This document shows, piece after piece, positions 1 through 5,125 of a stretch of DNA of 5,125 nucleotides (its first letter is position 1; the number at the start of each line of letters is the position of its first letter). The position numbers and the translations under genes are program-made. The notes beneath the pieces were generated by a model that was not told where the DNA came from, did not search any database, and worked only from the letters and a program-made list of their open reading frames with translations. This stretch comes from Mycoplasmataceae bacterium (GTDB taxonomy: Bacteria; Bacillota_I; Bacilli_A; Mycoplasmatales; Metamycoplasmataceae): the NCBI GenBank assembly GCA_017511585.1, contig JAFWJI010000054.1:1-5125 (forward strand). Direction: 5' to 3'.

Positions 1-600
1 CCTGTATTAGATAAAAAATATATTAAAGCAGGTATTGCTATTGAAAATAAAGTTGTTAATGCATTAGAACAACATTTAAAAATAGAAATTAAAACATTTA
101 ATCCAGAAAAATATAATTTTGATTATTTTAGTGATAAAGATGAAATAATTGGTGGAATTCCAGATGGATTTATCGAAGATAAAAAAATAATAATTGAAAT
201 TAAAACCACTGGTGAAAAAAACTATGATAATTGAAATCAATTTGGAATACCTAATGGTTATTTAAAACAAGCTCAAATTTATTCTTATCTAATGGGAGTA
301 AATAAATTTTGAATTGTAGCAACATTTTTAAAAGAACAAGATTATATTGATCCAGAAAATTATCCGATCAAAAAAAGGAAATTAAAAAACTATCCTTTTA
401 AATTAAATGAAGAACAAGTTAAAGATGATATAAATCAGTTGAAAAATTGATACAAAAAACACACAACTTCAGGAATTAGTCCAAACTGAGATGATTTTAA
501 AGATCAAGATTTAATTGAATATTTAAAATGCGAAAATATTGATCAATATATTGAATTACTTGAAAAATGAAAAAAGGAAAATAAATTTATTGATGAATAA
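1..600 (+). CDS. PD-(D/E)XK nuclease, YqaJ/RecB-like (5' partial)
   Basis: The 3' part of a nuclease gene, open at the window edge; 199 codons are visible before TAA at 598-600. Seen, numbering from the first visible codon: a possible motif I with G11 and E15, then GGIPDG with D55, then IIEIK with E66 and K68. This is the D-x(10)-E-x-K metal site of the PD-(D/E)XK fold. KQAQIYSY follows at 89-96, the QxxxY helix (Q90/Y94 or Q92/Y96) typical of RecB/AddB and lambda-exonuclease/YqaJ enzymes. Such enzymes cut or resect DNA using Mg2+. The C-terminal ~70 residues are charged, with Trp at several positions. Five Trp codons are TGA (232, 310, 448, 487, 568). Mycoplasmas carry a family of small putative nucleases of this kind (I recall the name MAGa7180 family, unchecked). 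Whether it serves recombination, defence or a mobile element cannot be told without the upstream neighbours. The fold is well supported, the biological role is not. Confidence 0.85.
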
Positions 601-611
601 ATCCTTTTTTT
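570..611. terminator. Probable bidirectional terminator between convergent genes
   Basis: Outer arms AAAAAAGG (570-577) and CCTTTTTT (603-610) pair perfectly. Inside them ATTTATT (585-591) pairs with AATAAAT (596-602) around a GATG tetraloop, leaving a 7-nt bulge on the left side. A run of seven T closes the right side (605-611), and the six-A run on the left becomes a U-tract on the opposite strand. The structure overlaps the end of the nuclease gene and lies 24 bp beyond the stop codon of the convergent minus-strand gene, where a shared terminator is expected. The stem is AT-rich and the bulge weakens it, so efficiency is uncertain. Confidence 0.55.
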
Positions 612-634
612 AACTATATAAAATATTTAAAAAA

Positions 635-1693
635 TTATTTTCGTGATCCAAAAATGAAAATTAAAGCTATTGTTATAGCAATTAAAACAAAGAAAACTAT
701 TAATCCAATTATTAAACCTTTTTTTTGTTTTGATTTATCACTTTTTTTTGCTGGTTTTGCTTCTTGTTTAACAACAGGAGGTGTGTCTATTGTCATATTT
801 GATTTATTTTTTTCTAAATCAATTTGTTGTTGTTTAAATTTAGCAACATCGTTTTCATAATCGGTTCTTATATCATTTAAAACACTTGTTTTTAAATTTT
901 GAGTCATTTCAATAGTTTCTTCTTTTTTTGGACTACGACTATTTAAATCTAAATATGGATTAGGATCATATTCTTCAAAAGGATTTGCATTTGTTGGATC
1001 TACATTATTAAAACTTAAAGTAGTAGTACTTGCTATAGTTCTATTAACATTGTCAACTTTTTTTGAAATGTTGTTTAAAGCTTGATCAATATTATCAAAT
1101 TTTTTGCTAATTTCTCTTTTTTGTTCATTTAATTGAATTTGTTGTGTTTTTATTATTTGTTCAACATATCTATTAGCCAATGAATTATTTCTATTATTAT
1201 AAGAAGCAGGTAAATCACTTGAAGAAAACATTAGAGTTTGATCTCCTAAAGGTCTTTCATTAGGATTTAATCCTCCTTGACCTGGAAAAGCTGAAAATTC
1301 AATTGTTCCATCAGGTCTATTGTTTTCATATATACCTTTATTAAATGAATTGTTACCAAATCTTCTGTTATTAATATAGTCATTATTTTCAAATCCATTT
1401 CCATAATAACTATTATTATCATGATATTGTGGTGCTGAAGAATATGGTTGCATAGGTTGTTGCATAGGTTGAACAGGATATTCTAGTCCATAATTTCCAT
1501 TTGAATTTCCATAACCATATTTTTTTTCTTCATAATTGTTTTGATTTGGTAAAAATGAATTTCCATTTGAATTGAAGTAATCATCATTGTAGCTATCGTA
1601 TGAACGAATTGTTTGACTAGGCATACCATTGTCATAATTACTTTTATCTACAAAATAATCAAACCCTTCTCTTCTTCTTGTTTTATCTTGCAT
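635..1693 (-). CDS. Unrecognised Asn/Gln-rich tail-anchored membrane protein with coiled coil
   Basis: I do not recognise a family. The 352-residue protein has no Trp. Residues 1-170 are low-complexity and probably disordered, rich in N, G, Y, Q and P, with GNSNGN-type runs and a QPMQQPMQP repeat. Residues ~175-220 look like an amphipathic coiled coil (RYVEQII...NNISKKVDNV). A charged linker with PP and KPAKK follows. A single hydrophobic segment at ~326-348 begins KKGLIIGLIVFF and is followed only by GSRK. With no signal peptide and a Lys-rich flank before the segment, the likely topology is tail-anchored with the bulk in the cytoplasm. Start choice: ATG at 1693 follows GAGGGGG (1705-1699) by 5 nt. 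An in-frame ATG at 1723 would add 10 residues, but it has no Shine-Dalgarno site and abuts a TACAAT -10 element. Cytoskeletal or adhesion-scaffold proteins of mycoplasmas can look like this, but a function cannot be assigned. Confidence 0.85.
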   Translation of the reverse strand: MQDKTRRREGFDYFVDKSNYDNGMPSQTIRSYDSYNDDYFNSNGNSFLPNQNNYEEKKYGYGNSNGNYGLEYPVQPMQQPMQPYSSAPQYHDNNSYYGNGFENNDYINNRRFGNNSFNKGIYENNRPDGTIEFSAFPGQGGLNPNERPLGDQTLMFSSSDLPASYNNRNNSLANRYVEQIIKTQQIQLNEQKREISKKFDNIDQALNNISKKVDNVNRTIASTTTLSFNNVDPTNANPFEEYDPNPYLDLNSRSPKKEETIEMTQNLKTSVLNDIRTDYENDVAKFKQQQIDLEKNKSNMTIDTPPVVKQEAKPAKKSDKSKQKKGLIIGLIVFFVLIAITIALIFIFGSRK

Positions 1694-1698
1694 AATTT

Positions 1699-1705
1699 CC
1701 CCCTC
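1699..1705 (-). promoter_or_regulatory. Ribosome binding site deciding the start of the minus-strand gene
   Basis: Read on the minus strand, GAGGGGG ends 5 nt before the ATG at 1693. It is the best purine-rich match to the anti-Shine-Dalgarno in the region. The upstream ATG at 1723 is preceded only by A/T, so this site favours 1693 as the real start. Confidence 0.7.
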
Positions 1706-1723
1706 AATGTTAATTTTCCTCAT

Positions 1724-1764
1724 ATTGTATAAATTTATTGTACCAAAATAAAATACATATACAA
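1724..1764 (-). promoter_or_regulatory. Candidate promoter(s) of the minus-strand gene
   Basis: Two TACAAT hexamers (5/6 to TATAAT) lie on the minus strand at 1729-1724 and 1742-1737. The upstream one has TTGTAT (1764-1759) at a 16-nt spacing. The downstream one has only a weak -35 (TTTATT, 1752-1747) at 17 nt. Either would start transcription upstream of the ribosome binding site at 1699-1705. Mollicute -35 boxes are often poor, so the -10 carries most of the weight. Which hexamer is used cannot be told. Confidence 0.45.
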
Positions 1765-1789
1765 AAATACTTTTAACATATTATTTTTT

Positions 1790-1802
1790 GTCAAACATTG
1801 AC
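1790..1802. repeat. Inverted repeat GTCAA-ACA-TTGAC between divergent genes
   Basis: A perfect 5-bp inverted repeat with a 3-nt centre lies midway between the two divergent genes. Each arm also reads as a -35-like hexamer pointing outward: TTGACA on the minus strand (1794-1789) and TTGACT on the plus strand (1798-1803). No convincing -10 lies 16-18 nt from either; the nearest are TAAAAA at 1820 (plus) and AGTATT at 1771 (minus). It could be back-to-back -35 boxes, a dimeric regulator site, or chance. Confidence 0.35.
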
Positions 1803-1836
1803 TTTTTTAATTTAATGATTAAAAAAAAATTAATAA

Positions 1837-1844
1837 TGTAAAAT
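1837..1844 (+). promoter_or_regulatory. Candidate extended -10 element for pyk
   Basis: TG followed directly by TAAAAT (1839-1844, 5/6 to TATAAT) resembles an extended -10, although the usual one-base gap after TG is missing. Transcription would begin near 1851, giving a leader of about 50 nt before ATG 1904. No good -35 is found at 17 nt (TGATTA, 1816-1821). A run of nine A (1821-1829) lies just upstream. Confidence 0.35.
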
Positions 1845-1857
1845 TAAAAAAATGTAG

Positions 1858-1883
1858 TTTTCAATTTTGTTCAAATTTGAAAA
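1858..1883 (+). repeat. Hairpin/palindrome in the pyk leader
   Basis: TTTTCAA (1858-1864) is complementary to TTGAAAA (1877-1883), giving a 7-bp stem with a 12-nt loop. It ends 5 nt before the AAGGGAG ribosome binding site. Overlapping it is a perfect 12-bp palindrome, TTCAAATTTGAA (1870-1881), which would suit a dimeric DNA-binding protein better than an RNA hairpin. Both are AT-rich and could be fortuitous. The position in the leader of a glycolytic gene makes an operator or RNA control element possible. Confidence 0.3.
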
Positions 1884-1888
1884 TGTTA

Positions 1889-1895
1889 AAGGGAG
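1889..1895 (+). promoter_or_regulatory. Ribosome binding site of pyk
   Basis: AAGGGAG ends 8 nt before ATG 1904. It lies downstream of the other in-frame starts (TTG 1877, ATG 1883) and so fixes the shorter N-terminus, which agrees with the family. Confidence 0.7.
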
Positions 1896-1903
1896 AGAAA
1901 AAA

Positions 1904-3331
1904 ATGAATTTTATAGATAAAAGATCAAAATTAATAGGGACAATAGGACCTTCATCAGAAAATTATGAAACTTTCAAACAATTAGTTTTATCAGGACTTA
2001 CATGTGTTAGAACAAATTTTTCACATGGTTCACATGAAGAACAAGAAAAAAAATTTTTAAATGCAAAAAAAGCATCTAAAGAATTAAATATTCCAATTTC
2101 TATAATGTTAGATACAAAAGGGCCAGAAATTAGATTAGGTAAAATGAAAGATGGTGCTCAATTAATAAAAGCAAATTCTGAAATTGTTCTTTATACTACA
2201 GAACAAGATTATCAAAATAGAATTGGTAATGAAAAAGAATGAACTGTTTCTTATAGAATGGATAAAGATGTTAAAAAAGGAGACAAAGTTTTATTTGATG
2301 ATGGTAAATTATTAACTGAAGTTGTTTCAGTTCAAGATGGTTCAATAAATCTTATTACACATAACCAACATTTATTAAAAACAAATAAAAGAATTAATAT
2401 TCCTGGAGTTGAATTCTCTCTACCATTTTTATCAGAAAAAGATAGAAATGATATTTTATTTGGTATTGAACAAGATGTTGATTATATTGCTGCTTCTTTT
2501 GTTAATTCAGCAAAAGATGTTAAAGAATTAAGAGAAATATTAAATTCTAATAATGGTTCACATATTAAAATAATTTCAAAAATTGAATCACAAACAGGAA
2601 TTAATAATATTGATGCAATAATTGAACACTCAGATGGAATAATGATTGCTCGTGGAGATTTAGGATTGGAAATTCCATACTACGATGTTCCTTACCACCA
2701 AAAAAGAATTATCAAAAAATGTAGAGCAGTTGGTAAGCCAGTTATTGTTGCAACTCAAATGTTAGATTCAATGGAAAAAACACCACAACCAACTAGAGCA
2801 GAAGTAACTGATGTTTATTGAGCAACTGAATTAGGAGCTGATTCAACAATGTTATCAGGTGAATCTGCATCTGGAGATTTTCCTATTGAAGCTGTTAAAG
2901 TTATGTCAACAATAAACATGAGAGCGGAAAAAGAAATTTATAGTAGTTTAGATTATCCAGTTCAATTAAAATCAATATGAGAAAATTCAAATAAAGATTT
3001 TAGAAATGAAATGGCATACAATATTGCACAAAAAGCTTTAGGTGGAAAATATAAATATATTGTTGTAAGATCAAAAACTGGACAATTATTACAAACAATT
3101 GCAAAATACAGACCTAATGCAGCAATCATTGGTTTAGTTGAAGATGAAAAACAAATTAAAAAATTCGGAATAACAAATTCAGTGTTTGTATCTTTAGATT
3201 CATCTAAATTATTTAAAGAATTAAAAAATGATTTTTCAAATGCAAAAGAAGCATTAAAACCTTTTTATCCAAAATCAGGAGACAAATACATAGTTATTGA
3301 CAATAATAAAGAAGAAGAATTTACTTTCTAA
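1904..3331 (+). CDS. pyk: Pyruvate kinase
   Basis: Converts phosphoenolpyruvate and ADP to pyruvate and ATP in the cytosol, the final ATP-forming step of glycolysis. The 475 residues match the length of the short bacterial form (about 470), without the extra C-terminal domain of Bacillus PykA. Visible active-site landmarks: GTIGPSS (12-18); VRTNFSHG with R36, N38, S40; [10 protein letters not shown] with D70 and R77; the B-domain at ~80-170; ISKIE with catalytic K226 and metal ligand E228; IARGDLG with D252; VATQMLDSM with T284; then [10 protein letters not shown] and [12 protein letters not shown]-terminal regulatory domain from ~345. Three Trp codons are TGA (2240, 2819, 2978; W113, W306, W359), so a standard-code reading breaks the gene into pieces. 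Start: ATG 1904 follows AAGGGAG by 8 nt and gives the normal N-terminus; the upstream TTG 1877 and ATG 1883 lack such a site. holB follows after 2 nt. Confidence 0.97.
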
Positions 3332-3333
3332 TA

Positions 3334-4251
3334 ATGAAAGATTGTTCATCAATTAATATTATTAAAAATGCAATTAAAACAAATAAGCTTTCTCATGCTT
3401 ATTTGTTTTATGGTTCTGTTGGTACAAATGTTGAAAAACCGATATTAAATGCTATAGAACTAATATTGAAAAATAAAAATAAAGAAATTAAAATTTCAAA
3501 AATTGAAGATTTGAATAATTGTTATGATATTCAAGTAATTAATACAAACAATAAAGAAATACTTAAAGAACAATTTGATCAAAAAATAACTAAATTATTT
3601 GAAACTAGTTTAGAAAAAGATTCAATTAAAATCTTGTATATAAAAAATATTGATTTAGGAAATAAGATATTTCTAAATAAACTTTTAAAATTTATTGAAG
3701 AACCTGTTGAAAATTTAATAATTTTAATGAATACAAACTATTTAGATAAAGTTTTACCAACTATAAAAAGTAGAACTCAAAATATCTTTATTAAAAAAAA
3801 TATAAAATCTAAAATAGATTTAGTAAAAAATATTGAAAATAAAAATGCTTCTTTAATAGCTAACATTTTTGTTGATGATCAACAAATTAATAAAGATAAT
3901 TTAGAAATAGTTAATGATTTAATAGAAAAAGTTGTATTAATTTTAGAAAAAAGTTTAAAAAATATTTTTGTTATAAAAGAAGAATTATTTCAATTATGAA
4001 ACAAAAATAATAGTGATTTTATTTTGAAAATAATACAATTATTTTTTTATCAAATAAACATTAAAATTGATGATGAAAATCCTTTGTTTACAAATAAAGA
4101 TAAGCTAATAATTGAATTTAAAAAGAAAAATATAGAATTTATAAAAATTCAAAAATTAATCGAAAAAACAAGAAATAATATCAAAAATTATGCTAATTTT
4201 AACCTTCAAAAAATAAATTTTTTAAATGAACTTGAAAATGAAATTAAGTAA
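3334..4251 (+). CDS. holB: DNA polymerase III delta' subunit (clamp loader)
   Basis: Delta' is the non-ATPase AAA+ subunit of the clamp loader, which with DnaX and delta places the beta clamp on primed DNA. The 305-residue protein starts with the family's usual NKLSHAYLFYGS (17-28). The following P-loop position reads GSVGTNVEK, a degenerate Walker A fitting a subunit that does not hydrolyse ATP. KILYIKNID (99-107) is the Walker B-like strand. LLKFIEEP (117-124) is the hallmark shared by DnaX and delta'. LMNTN (131-135) is the sensor 1 strand and KSRTQ (145-149) replaces the usual SRC box. The four-Cys zinc knuckle of many delta' proteins is absent; only C4 and C63 remain. The C-terminal ~130 residues are divergent, Lys/Asn-rich and helical. 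W222 is TGA (3997-3999). There is no Shine-Dalgarno site at proper spacing; the 2-nt gap after the pyk stop suggests re-initiation. tmk, a common holB neighbour, is not adjacent here. Confidence 0.85.
3375..3410 (+). repeat. Perfect 14-bp inverted repeat inside holB
   Basis: Left arm TAAAACAAATAAGC (3375-3388) and right arm GCTTATTTGTTTTA (3397-3410) are exactly complementary, with the 8-nt loop TTTCTCAT. The structure starts 41 nt after the holB start codon. In RNA the A-rich left and U-rich right arms resemble a bidirectional terminator whose U-tract is folded into the stem, but no further U-run follows. It encodes the conserved IKTNKLSHAYLFY stretch, so part of the symmetry overlaps a protein constraint. 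Confidence 0.8.
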
Positions 4252-4257
4252 AAAAAG

Positions 4258-4287
4258 TAGATTTTAATAACAAAATGAATATATAAT
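4258..4287 (+). promoter_or_regulatory. Promoter of the exported-protein gene
   Basis: A perfect TATAAT -10 box lies at 4282-4287 in the 70-bp gap after holB, with a weak TAGATT (4258-4263) at an 18-nt spacing. Transcription would start near 4294, just before the ribosome binding sites. I see no hairpin terminator between holB and this promoter, so read-through from the pyk-holB transcript is also possible. Confidence 0.6.
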
Positions 4288-4290
4288 TAA

Positions 4291-4313
4291 AGTTGAAGGA
4301 AGTTGAAAGAAGG
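4291..4313 (+). promoter_or_regulatory. Tandem decamers and ribosome binding site before the exported-protein gene
   Basis: AGTTGAAGGA (4291-4300) and AGTTGAAAGA (4301-4310) form a direct repeat with one mismatch, followed by AGGTT. The repeat creates two purine-rich sites, AAGGA (4296-4300) and AGAAGG (4308-4313). The second ends 8 nt before ATG 4322 and is the likely functional site. Confidence 0.6.
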
Positions 4314-4321
4314 TTACTAAA

Positions 4322-5125
4322 ATGAAAAAAGGGTTTTTAAAATTATCAACATTAGGATTTTCTTCTATTTTATTATTAAATTCTATTGTTACACCAGTGC
4401 TTTTGGCAACTAAAATAAATGTAAGCAATGATACAAATCATATATCAAGATCAAGATCAAGTAATTTAATTCCAATAGAAAATATTTCTGAGGTTTTTAA
4501 AAATATAAATTTAGATGATTGAAATAAATCAACTATAGATTTTACTAATTACAAAGCAAGTGTTAATATTAAAAATAATGAAGATCCATATACAAAAATC
4601 AAACAAGTATTAGACGAAGCAAATAATAAAGACTATATTTCAATGCCTAATAATATTAAAGTAAAAAATGACCAAGAAATTACGTTTGGTTATCGTCAAC
4701 CAACATTTGAGAATTTAGTTCAAAACATACCTATTATGGAACAAAGAATATTTGGTATCAATGATTATAAAAATAGTGCGAATTATTACCAAAAAAATAA
4801 TGATAACCAAATTATTGATGGTTACTTTTTTTCTGATGATGTATTTGGTCATAATATAGCTCATCCAAAAACTTTTTTTCAATTAGTGACTCAAAAAAAT
4901 AATGAAGTAAAATGAATTTGAGAAGATGAAAAATTTTCTAATAAATTAAAAGAATTAATAAAAACTAACTTTGAAGAATTAAAAAAAGGTTATGGAGATA
5001 CATATTTATGATTTGTTCAAAAAGGTACTTCTATTGAAAGAAGAGATAATCCAACCACAATAAATCCCTCTATTAATGAAAATGATAAAACAATAATCCA
5101 TCAAGGAAAATTTGAAGAAAATACA
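4322..5125 (+). CDS. Exported protein, no lipobox, possible ADP-ribosyltransferase-like core (3' partial)
   Basis: 268 codons are visible with no stop. Residues 1-30 form a signal peptide: MKKGFLK, a hydrophobic core around FSSILLLNSIVTPVLL, and a likely cleavage near LLA/TK. There is no Cys at that site, so it is not a typical lipoprotein. If uncleaved, the same segment would anchor the N-terminus. Residues 42-47 are Ser/Arg repeats from a TCAAGA tandem. Four Trp codons are TGA (W67, W198, W200, W230). The family is not recognised with confidence. Tentatively, three segments line up with pertussis S1/heat-labile-enterotoxin A chains: FGYRQPTFENLVQN with R125; DGYFFSDD with S171; and TYLWFVQKG (227-235) followed 24 residues after L229 by NENDK with E253. 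Against this, the middle motif is SDD rather than STS and the last is E-N-D rather than ExE. It could instead be a surface adhesin or an immunoglobulin-interacting protein. Being exported is well supported, the enzymatic idea weakly. Confidence 0.8.
4445..4461 (+). repeat. Hexamer tandem repeat TCAAGA
   Basis: TCAAGA is repeated 2.8 times in frame and encodes Ser-Arg-Ser-Arg-Ser just after the predicted signal peptide. Gain or loss of units would keep the frame and change only the length of a basic, probably disordered linker. Confidence 0.7.

Noticed and set aside
654..860. Plus-strand open frame of 68 codons inside the minus-strand gene
   Set aside because: It is the antisense of the Lys-rich and membrane-helix end of the minus-strand gene, has no ribosome binding site, and its Phe/Leu/Cys-rich composition is just the complement of Lys and Ile codons.
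1694..1723. Start of the minus-strand gene at ATG 1723
   Set aside because: It directly abuts a TACAAT -10 box and lacks a ribosome binding site, whereas ATG 1693 has GAGGGGG 5 nt upstream.
1821..1829. A9 run before pyk as a phase-variation promoter spacer
   Set aside because: It does not lie between a recognisable -35 and -10 pair, and switching off pyruvate kinase would be costly to a glycolytic mollicute.
2240..2980. pyk broken into three pieces, suggesting a pseudogene
   Set aside because: All three breaks are TGA codons in one frame and the joined reading contains every pyruvate kinase motif, so they encode Trp under code 4.
3997..4026. A separate small gene starting at TTG 4024
   Set aside because: It is in frame with holB across a TGA (Trp) codon and has no ribosome binding site of its own; it is the C-terminus of delta'.
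4520..4645. Separate short genes at 4322-4522 and 4643-4915
   Set aside because: They lie in one frame, interrupted only by TGA codons, and form a single exported protein.
1..5125. tRNA, rRNA, CRISPR array or insertion sequence
   Set aside because: No cloverleaf-like GC-rich segment, spaced repeat array, transposase motif or terminal inverted repeats were seen on either strand.

Overview
The window is very AT-rich and must be read with genetic code 4 (UGA = Trp). Thirteen in-frame TGA codons interrupt otherwise continuous, family-consistent proteins, and no tryptophan in the window is encoded by TGG. This places it in a Mollicute (Mycoplasma, Spiroplasma or a relative). Wording in the pyruvate kinase, such as the [20 protein letters not shown] block, reminds me of the hominis/synoviae-type mycoplasmas. 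That is memory, not a search, so I leave the genus open.

Layout. (1) 1-600, plus: 3' part of a PD-(D/E)XK nuclease of the YqaJ/RecB type, open at the left edge. (2) 570-611: hairpin plus T-tract that overlaps the nuclease stop codon and looks like a bidirectional terminator for two convergent genes. (3) 635-1693, minus: an unrecognised Asn/Gln/Tyr-rich, low-complexity protein with a central coiled coil and a C-terminal membrane anchor. (4) 1694-1903: divergent control region with promoter-like elements and two small symmetric motifs. (5) 1904-3331, plus: complete pyruvate kinase (pyk). (6) 3334-4251, plus: DNA polymerase III delta' subunit (holB), 2 nt after pyk and probably translationally coupled to it. 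A perfect 14-bp inverted repeat lies inside the first 80 nt of holB. (7) 4252-4321: a TATAAT promoter and strong ribosome binding sites. (8) 4322-5125, plus: 5' part of an exported protein without a lipobox, running off the right edge.

How it fits together. pyk makes pyruvate and ATP in the last step of glycolysis, the main ATP route in fermenting mollicutes. holB is a clamp-loader subunit for replication. Sharing one transcript would tie a highly expressed metabolic gene to a low-abundance replication protein, and the holB hairpin could set the ratio between them. The last gene has its own promoter and is a surface or secreted protein. Three short motifs in it fall in the order and roughly the spacing of the R / S-T-S / E core of pertussis/LT-type ADP-ribosyltransferase toxins. 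This is a weak but testable idea and the best candidate for something new here, along with the unrecognised tail-anchored protein and its two A8 tracts.
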